Positions 33,846 through 43,597 of a stretch of 64,000 nucleotides of DNA are shown here, piece by piece. The first letter of the stretch is position 1. Each line of letters starts with the position of its first letter. Below the pieces are notes generated by a model. It saw only the letters and a program-made list of their open reading frames with translations, did no database searches and was not told where the DNA came from. Origin of the DNA: Alphaproteobacteria bacterium (GTDB taxonomy: Bacteria; Pseudomonadota; Alphaproteobacteria; Caulobacterales; Caulobacteraceae); contig JAHJME010000031.1 of the NCBI GenBank assembly GCA_018821435.1, positions 148,172-212,171 of the forward strand. Direction: 5' to 3'. The translations under genes were made by a program, and so were the position numbers.

Positions 33846-33963
33846 GGCGAGGGCTTCTAGACTCCGGCGGCGGTCCCGAGGTTCGGGGCGCCGGTTTTTC
33901 ACGGTCGCGCCCTCTCTTGTCAATGCGACGGATGCCCAGGATTTCTGCAAGCCTGGATAGGGG

Positions 33964-34251
33964 TTAGGCCGCGTCCAGCGTCGAGTAGAGCGCGCGCGCC
34001 TCTTCCGCCGGCCCGCGGCGGTCGCCCATCGCGACCACCACGATGGTGATCAGCCGGCCGCCCAGGGCGAAGACCAGCTGGTCGCCGACCTTGATCGGCC
34101 GGGCGGCCTTGTCCAGGCGGTGCTCGAGGCCGGAGCGGGTCAGGCGCACGCGGCGGCCCTCGACGAACTTCGCCGCCATCGCCCGGGTCTTGAAGAACCG
34201 CGCGCGCCAGAGCCAGACGTCGGCCCGGCAGGCGTCGACCTCGCCGCTCAA
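33964..34251 (-). CDS. S4-domain RNA-binding protein
   Basis: A 95-residue RNA-binding protein of the Hsp15/S4 type. The S4 domain runs from RADVWLWRARFFKTRAMAAK (residues about 9-28) through VRLTRSGLEHRLDKAARPIKVGDQL (abbreviated). The likely start is TTG at 34251, because the frame upstream lies inside the helicase gene and the helicase stop overlaps this start (TTGA). Members bind free 50S subunits carrying nascent chains or other structured RNA. Translational coupling to the RNA helicase suggests a joint role in RNA handling. Confidence 0.8.
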   Translation of the reverse strand: MSGEVDACRADVWLWRARFFKTRAMAAKFVEGRRVRLTRSGLEHRLDKAARPIKVGDQLVFALGGRLITIVVVAMGDRRGPAEEARALYSTLDAA

Positions 34252-36791
34252 CTGGCGGCCGCCTTCTTCCTCCGGCGGCGGGGGCGCCGCTTCGGAGCGG
34301 GTTGGTCCTTCAGCGCGGCCAGGGCGGCGAAGGGGGAGTGTGGGCGGAGCGTGCCGGTGGGCTCGGCCTTGCGCTCGCTGCGGCGGCGCCAGCCGATGGG
34401 CTCGTTCGGTTTGGGTTTGTTCGCCGGGGCGAAGCCCAGCCCCCGCAGGATGGTGGCGGCGTCTTCGGCGCTCCAGCCCAGGGTTTCGCGGGCGGCGTCG
34501 CTCAGCACCGCGCCGCCGTTCTGGATCGGCCCAATGCGCAGCAGGTCCTCCAGCGCCTCCAGCTGCTCCACCGGCGCGGCCAGCCCCCTGACGGCGCGCA
34601 GGCCGTGGGCGGCCAGCACCCGGGGTGGCGGCGTGGGCTGGGGCAGGCGGCTCAGGCCGTCGGCGGGCGGGCGCCAGCCGCCGGTCTCCCGCGCCACCAG
34701 CGCCTGGGCCAGCGTCCGCGCCTCGGGCCGCAACAGGCCCGGCAGGAAGAGGGAGAAGGCGCCGATCCGCACGCCCAGGCTTCGCAGCATCCGCCGCTCC
34801 ACCTGGCTCAGCCCCTTGGTGTCGGCCGCCGCCTCGGCCCGGTCCAGCACGCCGCCGGCTTCGATCAAGCGATAGGCCAAGCCCCGCGCCAGGCCGCGAA
34901 TCCGGCCGTCGGCCACCGCGGCCTCCAGCTTGCGCAGGGGCGCCAGCCGGCGTCCGGCTTCTGCCGCCACGAACGCCTCCAGCCGCCGCGCCGCCCGCTG
35001 GCGGGCCGCATCGTCGCCCAACTCGCCCAGCAGCCGCACGCGGGGCTGGAACGGCTGGCCCCCGGTGATCACGCCGACGACGACGCCATCCCACAGCACG
35101 GCGCCGTCCCGGCCCAGGGCGAACGCGCCATCCGGCGCGGCGGACAGGCGGCCCAGACGCCGGGCGATCTCGGGGGCCACCGCGTGCTGGGCGGCGGCGC
35201 GCAACGCCTTCTCCTCCAGCAGGGTGCCGCCGTGCGCCGGCTCGAACGCCACGCCCGACAGCCTACCGACGAAATGACCCTCGACAGTGACGCTGCCGTC
35301 CGCCGCCACGCCGGCCAGCATCTCCTCGCGCACCCGCAGGCCCCGCATCAGCGCGCTGGTCCGCCGGTCGACGAACCGGGCCATCAGCTTTTCGTGCAAG
35401 GTGTCGGAGAGCCGGTCCTCCAACCCACGGGTCTGCTGCTGCCAGGCCGTCGGGTCCGCCAGCCAGTCGGGCCGGTTGGCGACGTAGGCCAGGGTCCGCA
35501 CGCTGGCCAGCCGGCCCGCCAGGGTGTCGATCTCGCCATCGGTGCGGTTCAGATGCTCGTACTGCCGGGCGATCCACTCGTCCCCGATCCGCCGGCGTCG
35601 CTCGGTGAGCTGGAGGAAGAACGCCTTCACCAGGCCCATGTGCTCGTCGCGGGCGACCTTGCGGAAGTCCGGGGTCTGGCAGACCTCCCACAGGCGCTGG
35701 AGGTTGGTCTTGTCGCGGGTCCGGGTCTGGACGACCTCGTCCTCGGCCAGCGCCTTCAGCGTGGTCTCGTCCAGCGCCTCGGCGGCCAGCTTCAACCCCT
35801 CGCGCTCGGGGAATTTGGCCAGGCTTTTCAGCAGCAGGGGCAGGGATCCGAAGTCCAGCTTGGCGTTGCGCCACTCCGCGCCGAGCACCGGCTCGAAGGT
35901 ATGGTTCTCGACCGCCTCGACCAGATCGATGTCCATGTCCTCGGCCTCGCCGGTGACCCCGAACGTGCCGTTGGTCTGGTAGCGGCCCGCGCGGCCGGCG
36001 ATCTGGCCGATCTCCTGCGGGTGCAGGTAGCGGGTTCGCTTGCCGTCGAACTTGCGCAGGCCGGCGAAGGCCACGTGGTCGACGTCCATGTTCAGGCCCA
36101 TGCCGATGGCGTCGGTCGCCACCAGGAAATCCACCTCGCCGGACTGGTAGAGGGCGACCTGGGCGTTGCGGGTGCGCGGGCTGAGGCTGCCCATGACCAC
36201 CGCCGCGCCGCCGCGCTGGCGACGGATCAGTTCGGCGATGGCGTAGACCTGGTCCGCCGAGAACGCGACCACGGCCGAGCGCGTGGGCAGGCGGGTCAGC
36301 TTCTTCGGACCGGCGTAAGTCAGGGCCGAAAACCGCTCCCGCGTGACGATCTCGGCGTGCGGCAGCAACCGGCGAACCAGCGGCGCCATGGTCCCGGCCC
36401 CCAACAGCATCGTCTCGGCCTTGCCCCGCGCATGCAGCAGGCGGTGGGTGAAGACGTGCCCGCGCTCGGGGTCGGCGCAGAGCTGGATCTCGTCGACCGC
36501 CAGGAATTCCACCTCGACCGACAGCGGCATCGCCTCGACGGTGCAGACATAATACTGCGCCCGGGGCGGGATGATCTTCTCCTCGCCGGTGATCAGCGCC
36601 ACGCAGCGCGCCCCCCGCGCCTTGACGATCCGATCGTAGATTTCACGGGCGAGCAGCCGCAGCGGCAGTCCGATCATGCCGGACGCGTGCCCCAGCATGC
36701 GCTCCACCGCCAGGTGGGTCTTGCCGGTATTCGTGGGACCCAGCACCGCCACCAACCTGGACGGCGCCGCGCCCGAAGGGCGGTCACTCAT
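34248..36791 (-). CDS. SUV3-like superfamily 2 RNA helicase
   Basis: An 847-residue DExH-type helicase related to mitochondrial SUV3 and typical for alphaproteobacteria. The Walker A motif is G18-P-T-N-T-G-K-T25, motif II is D100-E-I-Q103, and the C-terminal RecA domain has QIAGRAGR. The long C-terminal part ends in a Lys/Arg-rich tail (KRRPRRRRKK). It unwinds RNA, probably in turnover or ribosome assembly. Start is ATG 36791. It overlaps the S4-domain gene downstream and is divergent from the DUF885 gene. Confidence 0.92.
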   Translation of the reverse strand: MSDRPSGAAPSRLVAVLGPTNTGKTHLAVERMLGHASGMIGLPLRLLAREIYDRIVKARGARCVALITGEEKIIPPRAQYYVCTVEAMPLSVEVEFLAVDEIQLCADPERGHVFTHRLLHARGKAETMLLGAGTMAPLVRRLLPHAEIVTRERFSALTYAGPKKLTRLPTRSAVVAFSADQVYAIAELIRRQRGGAAVVMGSLSPRTRNAQVALYQSGEVDFLVATDAIGMGLNMDVDHVAFAGLRKFDGKRTRYLHPQEIGQIAGRAGRYQTNGTFGVTGEAEDMDIDLVEAVENHTFEPVLGAEWRNAKLDFGSLPLLLKSLAKFPEREGLKLAAEALDETTLKALAEDEVVQTRTRDKTNLQRLWEVCQTPDFRKVARDEHMGLVKAFFLQLTERRRRIGDEWIARQYEHLNRTDGEIDTLAGRLASVRTLAYVANRPDWLADPTAWQQQTRGLEDRLSDTLHEKLMARFVDRRTSALMRGLRVREEMLAGVAADGSVTVEGHFVGRLSGVAFEPAHGGTLLEEKALRAAAQHAVAPEIARRLGRLSAAPDGAFALGRDGAVLWDGVVVGVITGGQPFQPRVRLLGELGDDAARQRAARRLEAFVAAEAGRRLAPLRKLEAAVADGRIRGLARGLAYRLIEAGGVLDRAEAAADTKGLSQVERRMLRSLGVRIGAFSLFLPGLLRPEARTLAQALVARETGGWRPPADGLSRLPQPTPPPRVLAAHGLRAVRGLAAPVEQLEALEDLLRIGPIQNGGAVLSDAARETLGWSAEDAATILRGLGFAPANKPKPNEPIGWRRRSERKAEPTGTLRPHSPFAALAALKDQPAPKRRPRRRRKKAAAS

Positions 36792-36938
36792 GGCCTCAAC
36801 GTGGGATGCCGTTGAGAGTCGGGCAAGCGGCGCCGTCGACTGGCGTCAAGACAAACACCGTTCGCCGCTTAAAGTTTGCGCAGTTGTGGCCCGTCGCTAG
36901 GGTCGCGCCCAATTGTTCTCCTTCGGGGATTCCCGCCC

Positions 36939-38765
36939 ATGACCACCCGCCGCAACGTGCTCATCACCGGGGCCGCCCTGGGGCTTTCCGCCTCGCCGCT
37001 GGCCGCGCTCGCGGCCGAGGGGGAAGGCGTGACCGACACCCGCCTGGCCAAGCTGCTCGACGCCTTCGTGGTGGAGATCCTGGCCGACAATCCGCAGACC
37101 GCCAGCAGCATCGGCAAGGACAAGGGCCCGCGCGCGGCGCTCAAGCGCCGCCTGGACGACATCTCGACCGGCGGGCGCGCCAAGCAGATCGCCGGCTACG
37201 CCGACCGGGCCAAGCGCTTGCGCGCCATCCCGCGCGCCGGCCTGGCGGGCCGCGACCTGACCACCTACGACACCGTGCTGTACGCCCAGGACGTGGGCGC
37301 GGAAGGCGGCCGGTTCGCCTACGGCAAGGACTACGCCAACCCCTACGTCGTCAGTCAGCAGGACGGCACGGTGGTCAACACCGGCGAATTCCTGAACGCC
37401 CAGCACCTTATCGAGACCGAGGACGACGCCGAGGCCTACCTGGCCCGCCTGGAGCAGTACGGCCCGGCCCTCGACCAGGAGACCGACCGGGTGAAGGACG
37501 CCGCCGGCAAGGGCGTGATCCTGCCCGACTTCCTGCTGGCCACCGCCCTGAAGCAAGGCCAGGACCTGCGCGCCATGGACGCCGGCGCGACCCGCCTGGT
37601 CGGTTCGCTGGTGGAGCGCACCAAGGCCAAGGGGATCGACGGCGACTGGCAGGCCCGCGCGTCGGCCATCGTGAGCCAGACCGTGTTTCCGGCCCTGGAG
37701 CGCCAGGTCGCGCTGCTGAAGTCGCAACAGACCCGCGCCACCCACGACGCCGGGGTCTGGAAGTTTTCCGACGGCGCCGACTATTACCGCTGGGGCCTGA
37801 AGTACAACACGACCACCAACCGCACCCCGGCCGAGATCCACAAGACCGGCCTGGAGCAGGGCGCCGAGATGGACGCCCTCATGGACGGCATCCTCAAGGG
37901 CCAGGGCTATACCCAGGGCACGGTCGGCGAGCGGATGGGCGCACTGACCAAGGATCCAAAATACCTGTTCCCCAACACCGAGGCCGGCCGGCGGGAGGTG
38001 CTGGCCTATATCGAGGGGTCGATCGCCGCGATCCGCCCCTTCATCCCGAAGTTCTCGAAGCTGGGCCTGAAGGCGCCGGTCGAGGTGCGCGCGGTGCCCA
38101 AGGAGATCGAGTCGGGCGCTGGCCTCGGCTACATGAACTTCGCCGCTCTCGATGGCTCGCGCCCGGCCATCTACTACGTGAACCTCAAGGACACCGGGAA
38201 CTGGCCGAAATACACCCTGGCCAGCCTGTCGATGCACGAGGCGTTGCCGGGCCACGCCTGGCAGGGCGCCTATCTGGCCGAGCGCTCCAGCGAGATCCAC
38301 ACCATCTCGTCGCTGATGAACTTCGGCGCCTTCATCGAGGGCTGGGGGCTGTACGCCGAACAGCTGGCCGACGAGGTCGGCCTCTACGCCCAGGATCCCA
38401 TGGGCCGGCTGGGCTACCTGCAGGCGCTGCGCTTCCGCTGCGCCCGGCTGGTGGTCGACACCGGCCTCCACGACAAGCGCTGGACCCGCGAGCACGCCAT
38501 CGAATGGATGGTCGCCGCCACCGGCCGCTCCACGGGCGCGATCACCAGCGAGGTCGATCGCTATTGCGCCAGCCCGGGCCAGGCGTGCGCCTACAAGACC
38601 GGGCACAACGAGATCGTCCGCCTGCGGGCCAAGGCCAAGGCGGCGCTGGGCGACCGCTTCGACCTGCGCGACTTCGACGACGCCGTCGTCACCACCGGCG
38701 GCACGCCGCTGGCGGTGCTGGAAGGGGTGATCGACCGCTACATTACGGGGACCAGGAAGGCCTGA
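36939..38765 (+). CDS. DUF885 family exported metallopeptidase-like protein
   Basis: A 608-residue DUF885 protein, about the usual length. ATG 36939 gives an N-terminus MTTRRNVLITGAALGLSASPLAALA, a Tat-like or Sec signal peptide with an RR pair. Near residue 430 is SMHEALPGHAWQ, the HExxxGH zinc motif that makes these proteins carboxypeptidase-like. Family members are poorly characterised; dipeptidase or lipoprotein roles have been proposed. It is expressed divergently from the helicase across a 147-base gap. Confidence 0.85.
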   Translation: MTTRRNVLITGAALGLSASPLAALAAEGEGVTDTRLAKLLDAFVVEILADNPQTASSIGKDKGPRAALKRRLDDISTGGRAKQIAGYADRAKRLRAIPRAGLAGRDLTTYDTVLYAQDVGAEGGRFAYGKDYANPYVVSQQDGTVVNTGEFLNAQHLIETEDDAEAYLARLEQYGPALDQETDRVKDAAGKGVILPDFLLATALKQGQDLRAMDAGATRLVGSLVERTKAKGIDGDWQARASAIVSQTVFPALERQVALLKSQQTRATHDAGVWKFSDGADYYRWGLKYNTTTNRTPAEIHKTGLEQGAEMDALMDGILKGQGYTQGTVGERMGALTKDPKYLFPNTEAGRREVLAYIEGSIAAIRPFIPKFSKLGLKAPVEVRAVPKEIESGAGLGYMNFAALDGSRPAIYYVNLKDTGNWPKYTLASLSMHEALPGHAWQGAYLAERSSEIHTISSLMNFGAFIEGWGLYAEQLADEVGLYAQDPMGRLGYLQALRFRCARLVVDTGLHDKRWTREHAIEWMVAATGRSTGAITSEVDRYCASPGQACAYKTGHNEIVRLRAKAKAALGDRFDLRDFDDAVVTTGGTPLAVLEGVIDRYITGTRKA

Positions 38766-38811
38766 GGAACCGAGCCTGCGACCGCCATGCGCGCCGCAGG
38801 CGCTGTCCTGA

Positions 38812-38884
38812 ACCGCCAAGACGCCAAGTTCGCCAAGGTGTCCCAGCATTTGCCGCCCCTTGGCGTCCTTGGAACCGTGGCGGT
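38812..38884. repeat. Imperfect 27-base inverted repeat (intergenic)
   Basis: Arms 38812-38838 and 38858-38884 match at about 21 of 27 positions and contain the repeating unit CGCCAAG. It lies between the convergent DUF885 and TauE/SafE genes and could act as a transcription terminator. Sequence of this type is scattered in many proteobacterial genomes. Confidence 0.6.
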
Positions 38885-38915
38885 GAATCTTCTCGGCGCT
38901 GACGCGCGCTGAGTG

Positions 38916-39677
38916 TCAGGCGTAGGCCCGCCAGAAGAAGATCGCCGTGGTCCCCACGGTGATCGCGAGAACCAGGAGGCGCAGGACGATCGCGGGCAAC
39001 CGCCGGCCGACCTGCGCGCCCAGGTAGCCACCGGCCACGGCGCCGGCCATCACCACCAGGGTGGCGGCCCAGCTAACATTGCCGCTCACCACGAACACCA
39101 GCACCGCCACGGCGTTGGCCGCCGCGAGCATCAGGGTGCGCAGCGGCGTCAGCTCGGCGACGTCGGCCTCGGTCAGCAGGCTCCAGGCGGCCAGCATCAT
39201 CAGCCCCACCGCCCCGCCGAAATAGCCGCCATAGATGCCCAGGAAGAACTGCGCGCCTAGCACCACGCGAGGCCCGGCTTTCAGTCCCACCCGCGCCAGC
39301 GCCCGGGCCAGCCGGGGACCCGCCGCCAGCGTCACCGTGGCCAGCAGCAACAGCCAGGGGATGATCAGGTCGAACGCCGCCTCGGGCGTCACCAGCAGCA
39401 GCACCGCACCCACCGCCCCGCCGGCCAGGCTGAGCCCGGCCATCGCGCGGATCGAAACGCCCTGCACCGGGCGCATGTCGCGCCGGTAGGCCCAGGCGCT
39501 GGCCAGCGCGCCGGGCAGCAGCGCCACCGAACTGGAGGCATTGGCCACCGTGCCGGGCAGGCCCATCGCCGTCAGCGCCGGCAGCGCCACGAACGTGCCC
39601 CCGCCGACCACGGCGTTCATCGCCCCGGCCAGCAGCCCGGCGCCCGCGAGGAGGAAGAGGTCATGCACGGCGATCAT
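38916..39677 (-). CDS. TauE/SafE family membrane permease
   Basis: A 253-residue inner-membrane protein with about eight hydrophobic helices. The signature GAMNAVVGGGTFVALPAL near the N-terminus and FFLGIYGGYFGGAVGLMML in the second half are typical of TauE/SafE permeases and reflect internal duplication. Start is ATG 39677. It is a likely exporter of sulfite, sulfonates or other small anions; the gene is not in an obvious operon. It is the second member of this family in the window but is only distantly similar to the one at 11594. Confidence 0.88.
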   Translation of the reverse strand: MIAVHDLFLLAGAGLLAGAMNAVVGGGTFVALPALTAMGLPGTVANASSSVALLPGALASAWAYRRDMRPVQGVSIRAMAGLSLAGGAVGAVLLLVTPEAAFDLIIPWLLLLATVTLAAGPRLARALARVGLKAGPRVVLGAQFFLGIYGGYFGGAVGLMMLAAWSLLTEADVAELTPLRTLMLAAANAVAVLVFVVSGNVSWAATLVVMAGAVAGGYLGAQVGRRLPAIVLRLLVLAITVGTTAIFFWRAYA

Positions 39678-39727
39678 GGCGTCTCTTTAGCGGCCGGGAC
39701 GCGGAGCACGCTACGTCGGCGGCCGAA

Positions 39728-40135
39728 CTATCGCGGCGCGGGCTCCAGCCGGAATCCCAGCGGCAGCAGCGCCTCGATCGTGTGGCTCTCGCTCGCGCTA
39801 TCGGCGGCGACGCTCACCACCTCGCAGCCGGGCTCGGCGAACTCCCAGATCTTCTGCCGGCATCCGCCGCAGGGCCAGATGAAGCCGGGCAGGGACGAGG
39901 CGACCCACACGCGGGTCAAGCGCTTCTGGCCGCCGGTGACCGCCGAGGAGATGGCGCTGGCCTCGGCGCAGACGCCCTGCGGATAGGCCGCGTTCTCCAC
40001 ATTGACCCCGTAATGGATCTGCCCGTCCGGACACTCCACCGCCGCGGCCACATGCACGCCGGAATAGGGCGCATGGCTGTTGGCGAGCAGGCGGGACAGC
40101 TCCGCGGCGATAGCCGGAGGGGTGGGGGCGGTCAT
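39728..40135 (-). CDS. cdd: Cytidine deaminase
   Basis: A 135-residue cytidine deaminase of the small tetrameric type, hydrolysing cytidine and deoxycytidine to uridine and deoxyuridine. The zinc site is C56-A-E58 (CAEASAI) with the proton-shuttling glutamate, plus P88-C89-x2-C92 (PCGGC). The N-terminal SHAPYSGVHVAAAV segment forms the substrate pocket. Start is ATG 40135. It is 50 bases from the TauE/SafE gene on the same strand, so cotranscription is possible. Function is pyrimidine salvage. Confidence 0.93.
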   Translation of the reverse strand: MTAPTPPAIAAELSRLLANSHAPYSGVHVAAAVECPDGQIHYGVNVENAAYPQGVCAEASAISSAVTGGQKRLTRVWVASSLPGFIWPCGGCRQKIWEFAEPGCEVVSVAADSASESHTIEALLPLGFRLEPAPR

Positions 40136-40345
40136 GTCGGGGTGAGATGTCCCAGAGCGTTGGAGGGACGATCAAGTCTAGCTCCCGCCGAACGAATGTC
40201 GAATCCGATCGCATGTCCCGGCGCGGGCGCTTCCTGCGCATCACAGGGTCATTTCGGCACCGCGATCTCGCCGCGCCGCCCCATGGCCGCCGTGTTCGGC
40301 GGGAATTGGGTACCTTTCCGCCCATTCCCCGACTCGGAGGCCGGC

Positions 40346-41233
40346 ATGCGTGTCCTGCTGATATCCGCCCTTTTGACGCTGACGCCCGCTCTGGCGCTGG
40401 CCGCGCCCCTGCCTGCGCCGGTGGCCCGGATGATCGAGACCGCCGCCGAGACCCCCGGCGCGCTGGCCGCCGTGGCCGAGGTGGCCCGGCGCACCTATCC
40501 GGAATCCCTCGCGGAGATCGACGCCCAGGTCGGCGCCCTGACCTCGCGGGCCGAGGAGGAGCGCATCGCCCGGATCACCTCGCTGCGCTTCCGCGACGGC
40601 TGGAAGGGCGAGGGCCAGGCCGGCGGCTTCATCAGCACCGGCAACAGCGAGGACATCGGCGCCTCGGGCGGCCTGACCTTCGCCAAGGAGACGCTGCGGT
40701 GGCGTCACGAGATCAAGGCCACCGGCGACTACCAGCGCTCGAACGGCGCGGTCTCGAAGGAGCGCTACTTCGCGGGCTATGCGGGCCAGTGGAAACTGAG
40801 CGGCCGTGCGTTCGTCGCCGTCGCGGCCTCGGGCGAGCGCGACCGGTTCGCCGGCTTCAGCAGCCGCTTCACCGAGAGCGTCGGCGTCGGCTATCGGCTG
40901 GTCGATCGGCCGGGCCTGCGCTTCGATGTCCAGGCCGGCCCGGCGCTGCGCCAGACCAACTACTATGACCTCGACGACGAAAGCGCCTTCTCGGCGCGCT
41001 TCGGCGGGGACCTCGCCTGGACCCTCCGGCCGGATCTGGTCTTCACCCAGAACACCAGCGTGTTCCTGGACTCGGTGAGCTCGTCGCTGACCTCGACCAC
41101 GGCGCTGACCACCAAGCTTCGCGGCGACCTCTCGGCCCGCGCCGCCTTCGATATCCGCATGGAGAGCGAGCCGCCGGCGGGGCGCGAGCACACCGACACC
41201 ACCACCCGCGCGACCCTGGTCTACAGCTTCTGA
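40346..41233 (+). CDS. DUF481 outer-membrane beta-barrel protein
   Basis: A 295-residue exported protein with signal peptide MRVLLISALLTLTPALALAA and a C-terminal DUF481 barrel. It starts at ATG 40346 after CGGAGG. Between residues 20 and 85 is a helical region; the barrel begins at about GWKGEGQAGGFISTGNSE and ends in Phe (TLVYSF). DUF481 proteins include YdiY-like outer-membrane proteins of unknown, perhaps salt- or acid-stress-related, role. It is monocistronic and convergent with the kinase gene. Confidence 0.85.
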   Translation: MRVLLISALLTLTPALALAAPLPAPVARMIETAAETPGALAAVAEVARRTYPESLAEIDAQVGALTSRAEEERIARITSLRFRDGWKGEGQAGGFISTGNSEDIGASGGLTFAKETLRWRHEIKATGDYQRSNGAVSKERYFAGYAGQWKLSGRAFVAVAASGERDRFAGFSSRFTESVGVGYRLVDRPGLRFDVQAGPALRQTNYYDLDDESAFSARFGGDLAWTLRPDLVFTQNTSVFLDSVSSSLTSTTALTTKLRGDLSARAAFDIRMESEPPAGREHTDTTTRATLVYSF

Positions 41234-41256
41234 CCACCCGTTCTGACCGCCCGGCG

Positions 41257-42378
41257 TCAGGGCTGCTGCATCACCTTCAGCGGCCCCTCCAGGGTCCATT
41301 GCAGGCCGGCGGGATCGTAGACCAGGCTGCTCTTGCCGCCCATGTTGCCGGCCAGCGCCGATTGGATCAGGCGGGTTCCGAAGCCGGAGCGCGTGGGTGG
41401 GGACACCAACGGGCCGCCGGTCTCACGCCATTCCAGGGTCAGGATCTCGCCATCGTCGCCGCCGGGCGACAGCCGCCAGCGCACCTCGGCGCGTCCGGTC
41501 GCGTTCGAGAGCGCGCCGTACTTCGTGGCGTTGGTGATCAGCTCGTGCAGCGCCAGGGCGAGCGCCAGCGCCGCCCGTGGCCCTAGATCGACGGGCGGCC
41601 CAGCGCGGTCGAAACGATCGGTGTTCAAGCCGCTGGTCGACACGGCGGCCTCGACGACATCCTTCAGCGCCGCCGCATGCCAGCTGCTGGCGGTCAGCAG
41701 GTCGTGCGCCTTGCTGAGCGTGACCAGACGGGCGCCAATCGCCGCGTCGGCCCCGGCCAGACTGTCGGCCGTGCGCAGCGTCTGGCTGACGATCGCCTGG
41801 ACCATGGCCAGGCTGTTCTTGACCCGGTGGGTGAGCTCGAGGGTCAGCAACTCGCGCTCCGCCTCGATCCGTCGCGCCTCCGCCAGGGTCCGCCGCAGCT
41901 CCATCTGCGCCACGACCTGCCGCGACAGGGCTTCCAGCGCGAAGGTCTGCGCTTCGGTCAGTTGCCGCGGCTGGGTGTCCAGGACGCACAACGTCCCGAG
42001 GGGAAAGCCGTCCGGGGTCTCCAGCGGCGCGCCGACGTAGAAGCGGAGATTGGGGTCGCCGGTCACCAGCGGATTGGCCGCGAAGCGCTCGTCGTGGGCG
42101 GCGTCGGTCACGGTGAACAGGCCGTACTGCTGGATGGCGTGCGCGCAGAAAGCGATGTCGCGGGGCGTCTCGGGCGCGTCGATCCCGACGGCGGCCTTGA
42201 ACCATTGGCGATCCGCATCGACCAGGCTGATCAACGCCATCGGCACGCCACAGATCTGCGCCGCCACCTTCACGATGTCGTCGAAGTCGGCTTCGGGGCT
42301 GGTGTCGAGGATCGCGTAACGGTTCAGGGCCGCGATACGCGCCGCCTCGTCGAACCTGCGCTCGGTCGGCGCGCTCAA
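41257..42378 (-). CDS. GAF-domain HWE sensor histidine kinase
   Basis: A 373-residue cytosolic sensor kinase. Residues about 25-160 form a GAF domain (FDDIVKVAAQICGVPMALISLVD). The HWE/HisKA_2 phospho-acceptor is H184 in LTHRVKNSLAMVQA. The ATPase domain has ALHELITNATKYGALS and the WRE triplet that gives the HWE family its name. No membrane segment or fused receiver is present, and no response regulator is adjacent, so it likely feeds a general stress or light-type pathway. Start is ATG 42378. Confidence 0.9.
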   Translation of the reverse strand: MSAPTERRFDEAARIAALNRYAILDTSPEADFDDIVKVAAQICGVPMALISLVDADRQWFKAAVGIDAPETPRDIAFCAHAIQQYGLFTVTDAAHDERFAANPLVTGDPNLRFYVGAPLETPDGFPLGTLCVLDTQPRQLTEAQTFALEALSRQVVAQMELRRTLAEARRIEAERELLTLELTHRVKNSLAMVQAIVSQTLRTADSLAGADAAIGARLVTLSKAHDLLTASSWHAAALKDVVEAAVSTSGLNTDRFDRAGPPVDLGPRAALALALALHELITNATKYGALSNATGRAEVRWRLSPGGDDGEILTLEWRETGGPLVSPPTRSGFGTRLIQSALAGNMGGKSSLVYDPAGLQWTLEGPLKVMQQP

Positions 42379-42463
42379 GTGGTGTGCTCTTCCAGATTAG
42401 GGGTCCGGCGCGACCATAGCGGCCCGCGACGGTTGAGGCGCGGTTATTGATGCCGCAGGGCGC

Positions 42464-43597
42464 CTAGTCCAGCGTCCTACGGTAGCGGGCCATCGCCAGC
42501 GCCGTGACCACCAGCACGAAGGCGGTGAGCGCCAGCAGCTCGCGCCACTGGTCGCCCAGGCCCTGGCTCTTCAGCAGCGAGCCGCGCACCACGCGCAGGA
42601 AGTGGGTCACCGGGATCGCCTCGCCCAGCCACTGGGCCCAGGCCGGCATGCCGCGGAACGGGAACATGAAGCCCGACAGCAGGATCGACGGCAGGATGTA
42701 GAAGAAGCTCATCTGCATCGCCGCCAATTGCGACCGCGCGACGGTGGAGATCAGGAAGCCCAGGGCCAGCGAGCCGGTGATGAACAGGGCGATGCCCAGC
42801 GACAGGCCCAGCCAGCCGCCGCTCATCGGCACGTGGAACAGGAACGCCGCCATGCCCAGGATGATCGCGGTCTGCACCAGCCCCACCATGACGTAGGGCG
42901 CCAGCTTGCCGATCATCACCTCGATCGGCTCCAGCGGCGTGGACAGCAGGGTCTCCATCGTCCCGCGCTCGGTCTCCCGCGTGACGCTCAGTGCGGTCAT
43001 CATCACCAGGGTCAGCGACAGGATGATGCCCAGCAGGCCCGGCACGATGTTGTAGGCGGTGATCGCCTCGGGGTTATAGCGCCGGTGCACCACCACTTCG
43101 AACGGCGCGGAGCCTTGGCCGCGCGGCGCCAGCGCGCCGGTCAGGTCGTGCGCCAGCGCCTGGCCGGGCAGGGCGGCCAGTGCCGCCACCGCGCCGCCGG
43201 TGGCCGAGGGATCGGTGGCGTCGGCCTCGACCAGGATCTGCGCCTTGTCGCCTCGCGCCACGCGTCGGCTGAAGTCCCCGGGGATGGTCACCGCGAACTG
43301 GGCGTCGCCGGTCCGCAGCATCCGGTCCAGCTCGGCCGGGCTGCGCGCCTGGGCCACGAAATCGAAGTAGAGCGAGTTCTTCAGCGCCGCGACGATGGAG
43401 CGGGCATAGCGGCTGTCCTCCTGCACCATGACGGCGGTCGGCAGGTGGCGCGGCTCGGTGTTGATGGCGTAGCCGAACAGGGTGAGCTGCACGACCGGGA
43501 TCGCCAGCATCATGGCGTAGGTGATCCGATCCCGCGTGAGCTGCTTGAACTCCTTGATCAGGACGGCCAGGACGCGGAGCCAGGAGAGGCCGGTCAT
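42464..43597 (-). CDS. ABC-2 type efflux permease
   Basis: A 377-residue ABC-2 permease like YhhJ/YbhR. One N-terminal helix (ITYAMMLAIPVVQLTLFGYAI) is followed by a large periplasmic domain and a five-helix bundle, with the cytoplasmic loop RETERGTMETLLSTPLEP that couples to the ATPase. Start ATG 43597 overlaps the ATPase stop by four bases. It is the membrane part of the TetR-HlyD-ABC efflux operon. Likely exports drugs or toxic organics. Confidence 0.92.
   Translation of the reverse strand: MTGLSWLRVLAVLIKEFKQLTRDRITYAMMLAIPVVQLTLFGYAINTEPRHLPTAVMVQEDSRYARSIVAALKNSLYFDFVAQARSPAELDRMLRTGDAQFAVTIPGDFSRRVARGDKAQILVEADATDPSATGGAVAALAALPGQALAHDLTGALAPRGQGSAPFEVVVHRRYNPEAITAYNIVPGLLGIILSLTLVMMTALSVTRETERGTMETLLSTPLEPIEVMIGKLAPYVMVGLVQTAIILGMAAFLFHVPMSGGWLGLSLGIALFITGSLALGFLISTVARSQLAAMQMSFFYILPSILLSGFMFPFRGMPAWAQWLGEAIPVTHFLRVVRGSLLKSQGLGDQWRELLALTAFVLVVTALAMARYRRTLD

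Noticed and set aside
34302..36815. 837-residue plus-strand open frame opposite the helicase
   Set aside because: No domains and biased composition; the minus strand carries full helicase motifs.
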